From: Lachnospiraceae bacterium
GTDB lineage: Bacteria > Bacillota > Clostridia > Lachnospirales > Lachnospiraceae
Length of the DNA stretch: 14,029 nt
NCBI GenBank assembly: GCA_020860745.1
Contig: JAJBTR010000178.1
Location: forward strand, 1-14,029
Reading direction: 5' to 3'
A program made the translations under genes and the position numbers. Positions 1 through 7,784 of the stretch are shown piece by piece. How positions within the stretch are numbered: the first letter of the stretch is position 1; every line of letters begins with the position of its first letter. The notes below the pieces were generated by a model. That model saw only the letters and a list, made by a program, of their open reading frames with translations. It was not told the origin of the DNA and made no database searches.

Positions 1-1397
1 AGACAGCAGGGGTTCGGAGAAGGTTGATGACAGATCTCGGCAACCGCTTCCTTTCAGGCGCGTTTCTGCAGCTTTTTCTGCTTCCGCTTACCGCCTGGAT
101 TTATTATGAAGTTCCCATCTACGCCATGTTTTTAAATCTGATGGTGATTCCGTTGTGCAGCTGGCTGCTGGGAGCGGGTCTTCTGGGCGGACTGACCGGT
201 CTTTTCCGGCCATTGCTCTCCAAATGGATTCTGGTTTTGTGCCATCTGATTCTTGTGCTTTATGAAAAGTCTATCGGTCTGGTCAATTGTATTCCGTTCA
301 GTCAGGTGATCATGGGAAAGCCATCCGCCTGGCTGATGCTGGTTTACTATGCCACGCTGGTGGGGGCATGCGTCTTGTATATTTACAGAGGTGACACGAA
401 GAACTTCGTGGAAGAATGCTGCGGTACGTTTTTTTCGCAGCAATCCAGGAATGAAAATCAATGTCAGAATCAAACAGGAGATGTGTATCGGTGCGGGAAT
501 GGAAAACGGCTACAGATGAAAAATGAAGATAATAAACGGCGGTTCATTCTGTGGCTGTGTCAGATTTTTCCTGCAGTGCCGGTTTTGCTGCTGGTGACTA
601 TTCTCTTTGCCCACGGGAAAGAATTTTGCAGGATTGATTTCCTTGATGTCGCGCAGGGGGATGGTATCTATCTGACAGACGGAAAGGGAACACACGTGAT
701 GATTGACGGAGGTAGCAGCTCAGAGAGCAGTGTGGGAGAATACCGGATCGAACCGTTTCTGAAATATCACCGGGTACAGAAAGTGGACGTATGGATTCTG
801 ACTCACTCGGATTCCGATCACTATTCGGGGCTTCTGGAACTGTTGGAGGATGGTTATCCGGTGGAATATCTGCTTCTGGCAAAATCTCTGCCCCGGGACG
901 AGACGTGGAAAGAATTGACTGAGGCAGCGGAGCAAAACGGCACGGGAGTCGTCTATGTGGAAACAGGAGATGGCATCCGCATGACCGGCTGTGAGATGAC
1001 CTGCCTCTATCCCTCTTCAGAGGATACATCCGATGATACAAATGCGCTTTCCCAGGTGTGGGAATTCCGGTGTAATGATCTGTCTGTTCTTTTTACAGGG
1101 GATATCGGGGAAGAACAGGAGCTGCTTCTTTCTGATAGAGGACTGCTTACGGATATCAATGTGCTGAAAGTGGCGCATCATGGCTCGAAATACTCTTCCT
1201 GCGAGGAGTTCCTGGAGGCGGTTTCGCCGGAGTATGCGGTCATTTCCAGCGGTGAGGGCAACCGTTACGGCCATCCGCACGTGGAAACCCTTGCGCGGTT
1301 GGATGCAGCCGGAACAGATATACTTCAGACGCAGGATAGCGGACAGATCACATTTTATTATGAGAAAGGAAAGTGGAGGTTGGATACGTATTATTAA
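1..1397 (+). CDS. comEC: ComEC/Rec2 DNA-uptake channel, C-terminal part (5' end outside window)
   Basis: The frame is open from the window edge (codons from base 3), so the gene is truncated by the window and the TTG/ATG at 24-29 are internal. The visible part has hydrophobic membrane segments of the Competence domain (about bases 50-390), a hydrophilic Cys/Asn-rich stretch, another membrane helix (about 540-610), and then a metallo-beta-lactamase-like domain. In that domain I see LDVAQGDG (near 642), the metal-ligand motif HSDSDH (804-821), FTGDIG (near 1092) and VAHHGS (near 1173), ending in SGEGNRYGHPH. ComEC forms the inner-membrane channel for single-stranded DNA during transformation, and the metallo-beta-lactamase domain is thought to degrade the non-transported strand. 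The core motifs are intact, so the enzyme domain looks functional. It lies directly upstream of holA in the same direction, the usual order in Clostridia. Confidence 0.93.
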   Translation, partial: TAGVRRRLMTDLGNRFLSGAFLQLFLLPLTAWIYYEVPIYAMFLNLMVIPLCSWLLGAGLLGGLTGLFRPLLSKWILVLCHLILVLYEKSIGLVNCIPFSQVIMGKPSAWLMLVYYATLVGACVLYIYRGDTKNFVEECCGTFFSQQSRNENQCQNQTGDVYRCGNGKRLQMKNEDNKRRFILWLCQIFPAVPVLLLVTILFAHGKEFCRIDFLDVAQGDGIYLTDGKGTHVMIDGGSSSESSVGEYRIEPFLKYHRVQKVDVWILTHSDSDHYSGLLELLEDGYPVEYLLLAKSLPRDETWKELTEAAEQNGTGVVYVETGDGIRMTGCEMTCLYPSSEDTSDDTNALSQVWEFRCNDLSVLFTGDIGEEQELLLSDRGLLTDINVLKVAHHGSKYSSCEEFLEAVSPEYAVISSGEGNRYGHPHVETLARLDAAGTDILQTQDSGQITFYYEKGKWRLDTYY

Positions 1398-1508
1398 ATA
1401 TTATTCTTCAAAACTCTGGAAATATGCCTTTATTTATGATCGCATTTATCTGATGAAAAAGGAATGACTGGGTTTCAGAATTTTCTGTCCTTTCTGTCGC
1501 TTCTGGTG

Positions 1509-1514
1509 TATAAT
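1509..1514 (+). promoter_or_regulatory. TATAAT box immediately upstream of holA
   Basis: A perfect TATAAT sits seven bases before the chosen holA ATG. The -35 position at 17 bp spacing (TGTCCT, 1486-1491) is poor. If it is used, the transcript would begin at or near the start codon. This is only a weak promoter call. Confidence 0.25.
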
Positions 1515-1520
1515 GATCTC

Positions 1521-2501
1521 ATGAAAACGATAGCAGAAGACATCCGAACGCAGCAAATGAAACATATTTATCTCCTATATGGAGAGGAGACGTATCTGAT
1601 CCGCCAGTACAGGGACAGGCTGAAAGCGGCTCTTTCCGATCCGGAGGATACAATGAACACCTCCTTTTTCTCCGGAAAGGAGATTGAGCCGAAGCAGCTT
1701 ATTGATCTGGCGGAGACGATGCCGTTTTTCGCGGATCACCGCAGTATCTTTATCGACCAGAGCGGTTTTTTTAAGAAAGCGCCGGAGGAACTGGTCGAAT
1801 ATCTAGATGAGATTCCGGAGACTGTCTACTTTGTGTTTTGTGAGAGTGAAGTTGACCGGCGGGGCAAGCTGTTTAAGCAGGTGAAAAAGCTGGGGCGCGC
1901 CGTGGAGTTTTCGAGGCAGAAAGAGGACGTGCTGATGCGGTGGATTCTCGGAAAGCTGCAGAGGGAGCATAAGAAGATCACCCGCCCTGTGATGGAACTG
2001 TTCTTAAGCAAGACAGGAAATGATATGGAGCTGATTGACCGGGAACTGGAAAAGCTGGTCTGTTATACATTGGATCGCGATGTGATTACGGCGGAGGATG
2101 TGGAGGCTGTCTGTGTCAATCCGGTATTGAATAAAATTTTTGAGATGGTGGACGCCATCGCCGGGAAGCAGCAGAAGAGAGCGCTGGAGCTTTACAATGA
2201 TCTGCTGATGCTGAAAGAACCGCCCATGCGCATTCTGGTATTGATGACGCGGCAGTTTCAGATTCTGATGCAGTTAAAGGAACTGGCGGAAAAGGGATTC
2301 GATTATAAATATATGGCGGGAAAGGCCGGTGTGCCGGAGTTTGCGGTCAGAAAGTATATCGGGCAGGCGAGGAAGTTTTCCACTCATCAGATTCAGGCCG
2401 CTGTGCGGGACGGCGTGCAGGCGGAGGAGGATATCAAGTCGGGGCGGATGGCAGACCGCCTTGCGATAGAACTGTTTCTCGTGCAATACAGCGCCACTTA
2501 G
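1521..2501 (+). CDS. holA: DNA polymerase III delta subunit (clamp-loader wrench)
   Basis: This 326-residue protein starts MKTIAEDIRTQQMKHIYLLYGEETYL, matching the typical HolA N-terminus with the YLLYGEE(T/A)YL signature. Later features include FVFCESEVDRRGKLFK and the helical region FEMVDAIAGKQQKRALELYNDLL, then a C-terminal collar-like end. HolA opens the beta sliding clamp within the clamp-loader complex in the cytoplasm. The frame extends upstream to an ATG at 1464, but the extra 19 residues do not look like HolA, so I chose the ATG at 1521. No clear Shine-Dalgarno precedes 1521; instead TATAAT lies at 1509-1514, only seven bases before the start. Translation may therefore be leaderless, or may depend on read-through from comEC, which ends 123 bases upstream. 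The gene ends in a hairpin cluster shared with the converging rpsT. Confidence 0.92.
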   Translation: MKTIAEDIRTQQMKHIYLLYGEETYLIRQYRDRLKAALSDPEDTMNTSFFSGKEIEPKQLIDLAETMPFFADHRSIFIDQSGFFKKAPEELVEYLDEIPETVYFVFCESEVDRRGKLFKQVKKLGRAVEFSRQKEDVLMRWILGKLQREHKKITRPVMELFLSKTGNDMELIDRELEKLVCYTLDRDVITAEDVEAVCVNPVLNKIFEMVDAIAGKQQKRALELYNDLLMLKEPPMRILVLMTRQFQILMQLKELAEKGFDYKYMAGKAGVPEFAVRKYIGQARKFSTHQIQAAVRDGVQAEEDIKSGRMADRLAIELFLVQYSAT

Positions 2502-2510
2502 AATAACATA

Positions 2511-2551
2511 AAAGAATGCTCCCTGGCGCATTCTCGTGCCGAGCGTTTTTT
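2511..2551 (+). terminator. Rho-independent terminator of holA
   Basis: GAATGCTC (2514-2521) pairs with GAGCGTTT (2541-2548). Inside, GGCGC (2525-2529) pairs with GTGCC (2536-2540) around a six-base loop, with CCT bulged. The T run 2546-2551 follows, and the A-rich 5' side extends pairing with it. It lies 10 bases after the holA stop. Confidence 0.8.
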
Positions 2552-2586
2552 ATTTCATAGGACGAACTTCCCTATGAAATAAAAAA
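2546..2586. repeat. Perfect 16-bp inverted repeat between two convergent terminators
   Basis: TTTTTTATTTCATAGG (2546-2561) and CCTATGAAATAAAAAA (2571-2586) are perfect reverse complements separated by nine bases. The T tracts at its two ends are the U tracts of the holA terminator on the plus strand and the rpsT terminator on the minus strand. The element probably helps insulate the two converging transcripts. Confidence 0.8.
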
Positions 2587-2616
2587 GACTCGCAGGATGA
2601 CGGTCTGCGGGTCTTT
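2581..2616 (-). terminator. Rho-independent terminator of rpsT
   Basis: CTGCGGGTCTTT (2605-2616) and AAAGACTCGCAG (2584-2595) form a 12-position stem with one non-Watson-Crick pair and a nine-base loop. On the minus strand it is followed by a run of six T (complement of 2581-2586). It lies about 30 bases downstream of the rpsT stop. Confidence 0.8.
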
Positions 2617-2643
2617 CGTATTCCTATTTGATTCTCAGATTGC

Positions 2644-2907
2644 TTACGCGATGCTGTTCACCAGCTTAGCCAGGCGGGCAACTTTCCGGGAAGCGTTGTT
2701 TTTATGATAAACGCCTTTGGATGTCGCTTTGTTGATGCTGGAAGTAGCAGCGGTCAATGCTGCCTGAGCTGCTTCCTTATCGTTTGCCGCAACAGCTGCT
2801 TCTACTTTTTTGATCGATGTCTTCACCGCGGAACGGATCGCCTTGTTGCGGTCTGTTCTGTTCTGAGCAACTAAAATTCTTTTCTTTGCTGATTTAATGT
2901 TAGCCAA
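2644..2907 (-). CDS. rpsT: 30S ribosomal protein S20
   Basis: The 87-residue product begins MANIKSAKKR, the hallmark of bacterial S20. It is rich in Lys, Arg and Ala throughout, with RNKAIRSAVKT and KGVYHKNNASRKVARL, as expected for this 16S rRNA-binding helical protein. The start is the TTG at 2907-2905. GGGGAGG lies about eight bases upstream, and the homologous N-terminus begins exactly there. A GTG at 2916 would add three residues (M-Y-R) and would overlap the ribosome binding site. The same UUG start is used by E. coli rpsT, where it contributes to autogenous control. The gene is on its own, transcribed against holA and away from gpr, with its own promoter and terminator. Confidence 0.97.
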   Translation of the reverse strand: MANIKSAKKRILVAQNRTDRNKAIRSAVKTSIKKVEAAVAANDKEAAQAALTAATSSINKATSKGVYHKNNASRKVARLAKLVNSIA

Positions 2908-2991
2908 TCTGTACACCTCCCCTGCAAGAGAATTGAGATAATTGTTTCATTAAAGCCGGACACGGACGTTCTAATGCAAACATACTAAAGT

Positions 2992-3020
2992 ATTGTAATC
3001 CGCGTCCCAGAAATTGTCAA
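2992..3020 (-). promoter_or_regulatory. Sigma-A promoter of rpsT
   Basis: On the minus strand TTGACA (3020-3015), a 17-base spacer and TACAAT (2997-2992) give a near-consensus housekeeping promoter. The predicted start is near 2985. This leaves a leader of about 80 bases before the UUG start, including a small ATACT/AGTAT palindrome at its 5' end. Confidence 0.88.
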
Positions 3021-3155
3021 TAGAGTTTTCGGAAAATTTCTTCATATTTTTTCCTGCAGAGGTGAAAACTATTATCGCGGTAAGTATTCAGAACCAGGCT
3101 CGAAAATGCCCTTGCCCTGCAGGTATATTTTCTCGCTGCCGCGTTCTCGCCAGAT

Positions 3156-3216
3156 AAATTTGTACAAAAAAACAGCTGACGAATGCAAGCATCCGACACT
3201 GTTTTTCTACAAATTT
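3156..3216. terminator. Long hairpin between divergent rpsT and gpr
   Basis: AAATTTGTA (3156-3164) pairs with TACAAATTT (3208-3216), and AAAAACAG (3168-3175) pairs with CTGTTTTT (3199-3206). The loop has further ATG/CAT pairing. On the minus strand the inner stem is followed by a seven-T run, and on the plus strand by five T, so it has the shape of a bidirectional terminator. No gene in the window ends at it. It may block read-through, be a relic, or act as a regulatory hairpin upstream of gpr. Confidence 0.5.
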
Positions 3217-3355
3217 GCCTGCTTCTGAATAATTACATATCGCAGATAACAGTGCCGATATCGGGATTTGTAAATGGCGGATTTTGTGGTGAGAGAACTG
3301 TTTGTCAGAGAGTCTGCCGTACCGGAACGGAGGATGGAAAGGAAGCAGGAGTTTC

Positions 3356-4306
3356 ATGTTTGAAGTGAGAACTGATCTGACTGTGGAGGAAAATGAACGG
3401 GTAAAAGAACAGCAGCAGTCTTCCCGCGGCATCTCAGTCAGCGAGGAAGCATACGGCGAAGATAATATTCACATCACAACGGTTCGGATTGAGACGGAAA
3501 ATGCGGTAAAAACCATGGGTAAGCCGAAGGGTACTTATATCACGCTGGAGGCGCCGCGGATGGCGGAGGATACAGAGGACTATCATCGGGATATTTCGGA
3601 AAAAGTGGCGGAGCTGCTGCATCGTTTGATTCCAATCGGGAAGACGCCGAAATCCATTCTGGTGGCCGGCCTCGGGAACCGGAACGTGACGCCGGACGCG
3701 CTGGGTCCCCGGGTGGTGGACAATTTATGTATTACCAGGCATATTCTGAAAGAATACGGAACGTTTGCTTACGGCAAGGCCAGGGTGGAGCCGCTCTGTG
3801 CGGTTGCACCGGGCGTGATGGCGCAGACAGGCATGGAGACCGGAGAGATTCTCTCGGGCGTGGTCCGTGAGGTGAAGCCGGATTATCTGATTGCCATCGA
3901 CGCGCTGGCTGCCAGGAGCCTGAAGCGCCTCTGCCGGACGATACAGATTTCAGATACCGGCATCAGCCCCGGATCGGGTGTGGGAAATCACCGCCATAGT
4001 CTGACGGCGGAGACACTGGGGGTGCCGGTGATTGCCATCGGCATTCCGACCGTGGTGGAGGCTGCGACGATCGTACAGGATTCCATGGCGGCATTTTTGC
4101 GTGAATTATCCGGACACGATTCGGCGTCTTCACTGGAAAAATCCTGGGAAAGACTGAATGAGGCGGAGCACCGGGAACTGGTGCGGGAGATGATGGCGCC
4201 GCAGCTGAATCAGATGTTTGTGACATCGAAGGATATTGACGCACAGATCAAGCAGATGAGTTATACGGTGTCGGAGGGAATTAACATGGCTTTTTTTCAC
4301 TCATAA
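3356..4306 (+). CDS. gpr: Spore germination endopeptidase GPR
   Basis: The 316-residue protein begins MFEVRTDLTVEE, matching the VRTDLA-type propeptide/mature N-terminus of GPR. It follows the Bacillus GPR pattern throughout: GKPKGTYITLEAP, VAGLGNRNVTPDALGPRVVDNL, APGVMAQTGMET, YLIAIDALAARS, TIQISDTGISPGSGVGNHR and GVPVIAIGIPTVVEA. The two aspartates that match the proposed acidic active-site residues are visible (about D114 in TPDALGP and D182 in AIDALAARS). GPR is made as a zymogen in the forespore, autoprocesses late, and degrades small acid-soluble spore proteins at germination. The start is the ATG at 3356, preceded by AGGAG at about four bases; the longer frame from 3302 adds residues unlike the family. 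spoIIP follows in the same direction, a common pairing. The gene is intact although spoIIP is broken. Confidence 0.96.
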   Translation: MFEVRTDLTVEENERVKEQQQSSRGISVSEEAYGEDNIHITTVRIETENAVKTMGKPKGTYITLEAPRMAEDTEDYHRDISEKVAELLHRLIPIGKTPKSILVAGLGNRNVTPDALGPRVVDNLCITRHILKEYGTFAYGKARVEPLCAVAPGVMAQTGMETGEILSGVVREVKPDYLIAIDALAARSLKRLCRTIQISDTGISPGSGVGNHRHSLTAETLGVPVIAIGIPTVVEAATIVQDSMAAFLRELSGHDSASSLEKSWERLNEAEHRELVREMMAPQLNQMFVTSKDIDAQIKQMSYTVSEGINMAFFHS

Positions 4307-4326
4307 CCGCCGTGAATCTTCATATA

Positions 4327-4471
4327 CTGAATATAGGGTAACTATTCAGGATAGTACTTTGCACTTGCTGCGAAGTGCGTATGATGAGGGAAATGATACA
4401 AGGAAAAGTCCCATCGCGCAGCGATTTTAAATGGACTTTTCCTCGTAACTGTGAAGGTACGGAACAGTTGC
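4327..4471. repeat. Structured repeat-like element between gpr and spoIIP
   Basis: Within about 145 bases there are three clean hairpins: CTGAATA/TATTCAG (4327-4333, 4343-4349), GCACTT/AAGTGC (4361-4366, 4373-4378), and AGGAAAAGTCC/GGACTTTTCCT (4401-4411, 4433-4443). The last encloses ATCGC/GCGAT (4413-4417, 4421-4425). GTAACTATTCAGG (from 4338) is partly repeated directly as GTAACTGTGAAGG (from 4445) and inversely as GAACAGTTGC (4462-4471). None of the stems has a proper U tract, so this is not a simple terminator. I infer a dispersed intergenic repeat or a structured 5' leader of spoIIP. Confidence 0.5.
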
Positions 4472-4474
4472 GGG

Positions 4475-4732
4475 ATGGGGCGTTTTGGCAGGATGATGAG
4501 AGCAACGAAAAGGCGATTGAGAAAAGAAAGAGGCAGGCGATTGGCGGTTACCTTTTTGATGGGCGCGCTGATGCTGGTATGTTGTACCCTTTTTTTGCTG
4601 GCCGTGAGAAATGGAATACAGGCCCGGCAGCTGAGCGGAGAGCTCTGCAGTCTGATGCTGCGGCAGATCTCCCCCAATCTCTCCCGGGAAGTGGCCGAAT
4701 AATACTATGAGGACTCGGAGGAGTATTATTAG
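4475..4732 (+). pseudogene. spoIIP: spoIIP N-terminal membrane-anchor part, ended by in-frame TAA and TAG
   Basis: This frame gives a basic start (KRRLRKERGRR), one strong membrane helix (LAVTFLMGALMLVCCTLFLLAV) and a short extracytoplasmic stretch ending SREVAE. TAA (4700-4702) follows, and after nine more codons (YYEDSEEYY) TAG (4730-4732). It then continues in the same frame without indel into TRTESSLTYESVLAQN and the SpoIIP amidase part. The single anchor followed by an acidic linker is the normal SpoIIP layout, so one ancestral gene is split by two nonsense codons. The start is uncertain: ATG at 4475, 4493 or 4496, or GTG at 4451, none with a good ribosome binding site. Both stops lie at or in the arms of a 9-bp inverted repeat (4698-4706, 4722-4730). 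Loss of function is likely unless the stops are assembly errors or are read through. Confidence 0.7.
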
Positions 4733-4780
4733 ACCAGGACGGAGAGCAGCCTGACTTATGAGAGTGTTCTCGCGCAGAAT

Positions 4781-5698
4781 GTGTCAGACGATGCGGAGCA
4801 GGAGGCGGATGACGGAGAGGCAGACGGAGCAGCGGATGAGGGTGGAAAAGAGGCTGCGGGGGTATCGGATGAGGAGGATGAGAACGGAAAAGGAACTGCG
4901 GGGGGAGAGGATGAGACAGAAACCGCTGCGGCATCTGCTTCCATTTCCCCGGAAAAGCTGGCTGATTATGATTATCTGATACAGAATTTTTATACGGTGG
5001 ACAGCAGCACCACCATCAGCAGTGCACAGCTGAACGCTTCAGAATTGCTGCAGATTGACTGCTCCGTCGCGGAGGGCGGCGGCGAGGAGCCGCAGATTCT
5101 TATTTATCATACACATGCCTCGGAGGGCTACAGCGATTCGACGGAGGGTGACTATTCGACCACTGTGGTGGGAGTGGGGGAGGAGCTTGCCGGAATTTTG
5201 CGGGATACCTACGGCTACACAGTTCTCCACGATACCGGCGTCTACGACAGTGACCGGAACCGGGCCTACAGCGTGGCGAAGCCTTACATAGAACAGATTC
5301 TTGCAGAACATCCTTCCATTGAGGTGGTGATTGACCTGCACCGGGACGGCGTTTCCTCCGACACGCGCCTGGTGACGGAGCAGGATGGCGTGTCCGTGGC
5401 GCAGGTGATGTTTTTTAACGGTCTGAGCCGCACCACCTCCCTGGGTGATATTTCCTATCTGGAAAATCCGTATATCACGGAAAATCTGGCGTTTTCCCTG
5501 CAGATGAAGCTGGCGGCCGAGGAATTGTATCCGGGATTTTCCCGGAAAATATATCTGAAAGGCTACCGCTACAATATGCATCTGATGCCGAAATCCCTGC
5601 TTGTGGAAGTGGGGGCGCAGACGAATACGCTGGAGGAGGCGATGAACGCGATGGGGCCGCTGGCCGCGGTGCTGGACCGGGTGCTTTCGGGAGAATGA
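4781..5698 (+). CDS. spoIIP: Stage II sporulation protein P, linker and amidase domain (detached from its anchor)
   Basis: From the GTG at 4781, residues 1-52 are a very acidic, low-complexity linker (Glu/Asp/Gly/Ala). The SpoIIP amidase/endopeptidase domain follows: [12 protein letters not shown] (His110, His112), [10 protein letters not shown] (His187) and [15 protein letters not shown] (Glu276), the expected Zn-ligand and catalytic positions. SpoIIP removes stem peptides and cleaves glycan cross-links during engulfment, together with SpoIID and SpoIIM, from the outer face of the mother-cell membrane. The catalytic domain is complete and shows no decay. However, no ribosome binding site precedes 4781, and the membrane helix lies upstream of two in-frame stops. 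As written, the domain would be neither translated efficiently nor exported. The original gene therefore spans about 4475-5698. Confidence 0.85.
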   Translation: MSDDAEQEADDGEADGAADEGGKEAAGVSDEEDENGKGTAGGEDETETAAASASISPEKLADYDYLIQNFYTVDSSTTISSAQLNASELLQIDCSVAEGGGEEPQILIYHTHASEGYSDSTEGDYSTTVVGVGEELAGILRDTYGYTVLHDTGVYDSDRNRAYSVAKPYIEQILAEHPSIEVVIDLHRDGVSSDTRLVTEQDGVSVAQVMFFNGLSRTTSLGDISYLENPYITENLAFSLQMKLAAEELYPGFSRKIYLKGYRYNMHLMPKSLLVEVGAQTNTLEEAMNAMGPLAAVLDRVLSGE

Positions 5699-5772
5699 AA
5701 ATCGCAGCGAGAGTAGCAGAGAGTATCAGATAAAATCGGACTGTCCGGGTCTCTTTGGACCTAAAACAATTC

Positions 5773-5801
5773 TTTACAAAAGAGAACGATTTAGGTATAA
5801 T
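5773..5801 (+). promoter_or_regulatory. Sigma-A promoter of lepA
   Basis: TTTACA (5773-5778), a 17-base spacer and a perfect TATAAT (5796-5801) lie about 95 bases before the lepA start. This separates lepA-hemW from the sporulation genes as a housekeeping transcript. Confidence 0.85.
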
Positions 5802-5828
5802 TTTCTCAGTGTATTTTCAGTTGTACAG

Positions 5829-5852
5829 GCATCCCACAGGAGCGTGGGATGC
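5829..5852 (+). promoter_or_regulatory. Perfect 9-bp hairpin in the lepA leader
   Basis: GCATCCCAC (5829-5837) and GTGGGATGC (5844-5852) form a perfect stem with loop AGGAGC. The loop resembles a Shine-Dalgarno sequence. The true lepA ribosome binding site AGGAGGG is 30 bases further on at 5882-5888. No U tract follows, so this is a leader structure rather than a standard terminator; its role is unknown. Confidence 0.6.
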
Positions 5853-5894
5853 TTATTCGCGCAAGGACTATCACCAGACACAGGAGGGCATGCT

Positions 5895-7703
5895 TTGACA
5901 GACCAGAGCAAAATTCGTAATTTTTGTATTATTGCACATATAGACCATGGAAAATCTACGCTGGCGGACCGGATCATTGAGATGACCGGCCTCCTGACCA
6001 GCCGGGAGATGCAGGCGCAGGTTCTGGACAATATGGATCTGGAGCGGGAGAGAGGGATCACGATCAAGGCACAGACCGTCCGGATAATTTACAGGGCGAA
6101 GGACGGGGAGGAGTATATTTTTAACCTGATTGACACCCCCGGCCATGTGGACTTTAACTATGAAGTATCCAGAAGTCTGGCGGCCTGCGACGGCGCGATC
6201 CTGGTGGTGGATGCGGCGCAGGGGATTGAGGCGCAGACGCTGGCGAATGTCTATCTGGCGCTGGATCACGATCTGGATGTGATGCCTGTGATCAACAAGA
6301 TTGATCTTCCCAGCGCGGATCCGGATCGGGTGGTAAATGAAATTGAGGATGTGATCGGCATTGAGGCGCAGGAAGCGCCGCGTATTTCTGCAAAGACAGG
6401 GCAGAATGTGGAGGAAGTGCTGGAACAGATCGTGGAGAAAATCCCGGCTCCCGGCGGGAATCCGGAGGCACCTCTGCAGGCGTTGATTTTTGACTCTGTC
6501 TATGATTCTTATAAGGGCGTGATTGTGTTTTGCCGCATTATGGAGGGAACGGTGCGGACAGGCACTCCCATCCGAATGATGGCGACCGGAGCGGCGGCTG
6601 ACGTGGTGGAGGTTGGGTATTTTGGCCCGGGACAGTTTATCCCCTGTGAGGAGCTCTCCGCCGGTATGGTTGGCTATATCACCGCCAGCATTAAGAATGT
6701 CCGTGACACCCGCGTGGGCGATACGATCACGAACCGGAATATGCCCTGTGCGGAGCCGCTTCCGGGGTATAAAAAAGTGAATCCCATGGTGTACTGCGGT
6801 CTGTATCCGGCGGATGGGGCGAAGTACCCGGACCTGCGGGATGCGCTGGAGAAGCTTCAGTTGAACGATGCCTCCCTGTTTTTTGAACCGGAGACTTCTA
6901 TTGCGCTGGGGTTCGGATTCCGCTGCGGATTTCTGGGGCTGCTTCACCTGGAGATTATTCAGGAGCGGCTGGAGCGGGAGTATAATCTTGACCTGGTGAC
7001 TACGGCGCCCAGCGTGGTTTACCGTGTCTATAAGACGGACGGGACGATGATCGAGCTGACGAATCCCTCCAATCTGCCGGAGCCGACGCAGATTGAATAT
7101 ATGGAGGAACCCATGGTGAGCGCTGAGATTATGGTAACCAGTGAGTATATCGGCGCAATCATGGATCTCTGCCAGGAGCGCCGCGGCACCTATATCAGCA
7201 TGGAATATATGGAGGAGACCAGGGCGCTGCTCAAATATGACCTGCCGCTCAATGAGATCATTTATGATTTCTTTGACGCGTTGAAGTCGCGCTCCAGAGG
7301 ATACGCTTCCTTTGACTATGAGCTGAAAGGATATCAGCGCTCCGAGATGGTCAAGCTGGATATCCTGATCAACCGCGAGGAGGTGGACGCGCTTTCCTTT
7401 ATTGCCTTTGCCGGCAGTGCCTATGAGCGCGGGCGGAAGATGTGTGAAAAGCTAAAAGCCGAGATTCCCCGTCATCTCTTTGAGATTCCGATTCAGGCGG
7501 CCGTGGGCGGCAAAATTATCGCCCGTGAGACGGTAAAGGCGATGCGAAAGGATGTTCTGGCTAAGTGCTACGGCGGCGATATCACGCGGAAAAAGAAACT
7601 TCTGGAGAAGCAGAAGGAAGGCAAGAAGCGCATGCGCCAGGTGGGCAATGTGGAGATACCCCAGAAGGCGTTTATGAGCGTGCTGAAGCTGGATGAAAAC
7701 TAA
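5895..7703 (+). CDS. lepA: Elongation factor 4 (LepA), ribosome back-translocating GTPase
   Basis: The 602-residue length is normal for LepA. The start is the TTG at 5895, giving [29 protein letters not shown] at 5882-5888 is six bases upstream, and the upstream frame from 5844 runs through a leader hairpin. GTPase motifs: AHIDHGKST (14-22), RGIT (53-56), DTPGH (80-84), NKID (134-137). LepA-specific regions include [25 protein letters not shown], the [10 protein letters not shown] segment, and the C-terminal domain with [35 protein letters not shown]. The protein binds ribosomes and assists stalled translation or 30S maturation. It is the first gene of a lepA-hemW unit with its own promoter; hemW starts 81 bases later. 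Confidence 0.98.
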   Translation: MTDQSKIRNFCIIAHIDHGKSTLADRIIEMTGLLTSREMQAQVLDNMDLERERGITIKAQTVRIIYRAKDGEEYIFNLIDTPGHVDFNYEVSRSLAACDGAILVVDAAQGIEAQTLANVYLALDHDLDVMPVINKIDLPSADPDRVVNEIEDVIGIEAQEAPRISAKTGQNVEEVLEQIVEKIPAPGGNPEAPLQALIFDSVYDSYKGVIVFCRIMEGTVRTGTPIRMMATGAAADVVEVGYFGPGQFIPCEELSAGMVGYITASIKNVRDTRVGDTITNRNMPCAEPLPGYKKVNPMVYCGLYPADGAKYPDLRDALEKLQLNDASLFFEPETSIALGFGFRCGFLGLLHLEIIQERLEREYNLDLVTTAPSVVYRVYKTDGTMIELTNPSNLPEPTQIEYMEEPMVSAEIMVTSEYIGAIMDLCQERRGTYISMEYMEETRALLKYDLPLNEIIYDFFDALKSRSRGYASFDYELKGYQRSEMVKLDILINREEVDALSFIAFAGSAYERGRKMCEKLKAEIPRHLFEIPIQAAVGGKIIARETVKAMRKDVLAKCYGGDITRKKKLLEKQKEGKKRMRQVGNVEIPQKAFMSVLKLDEN

Positions 7704-7784
7704 GAGACGAACCATCGCTCGCTGAAGCTATGCGAGATGTGCAGATGTGATACATTACGACAAGGAAGAAAGGAAGGGACTGGC

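Larger units (their letters stand above)
2908..3355. other. rpsT-gpr divergent intergenic region
   Basis: About 450 bases without a convincing gene. It contains the rpsT leader and promoter, the long hairpin 3156-3216 and a perfect 10-bp palindrome CCGATATCGG at 3255-3264 that could be an operator. gpr is usually transcribed by sigma-G in the forespore, but I could not find a convincing sigma-G -35/-10 pair here. The short frames in this stretch have no protein-like signature. Confidence 0.55.

Noticed and set aside
1464..1520. Upstream holA start at 1464
   Set aside because: The extra 19 residues are hydrophobic and unlike HolA, and the purine run before 1464 touches the start codon with no spacing.
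3217..3355. Sigma-G promoter for gpr
   Set aside because: Expected from biology, but I found no -35/-10 pair with proper spacing; candidate boxes such as GAATA near 3227 lack a partner.
4375..4710. 111-codon plus-strand frame over the gpr-spoIIP gap
   Set aside because: It overlaps the spoIIP anchor region in another frame and starts in the repeat-like element; its sequence shows no protein family features.
5871..6947. Long minus-strand open frame (358 codons) opposite lepA
   Set aside because: It is antisense to an unambiguous LepA, has no family signature and arises from the codon bias of lepA. The same applies to the frames at 8982-10133 (383 codons) and 11674-12963 (429 codons).
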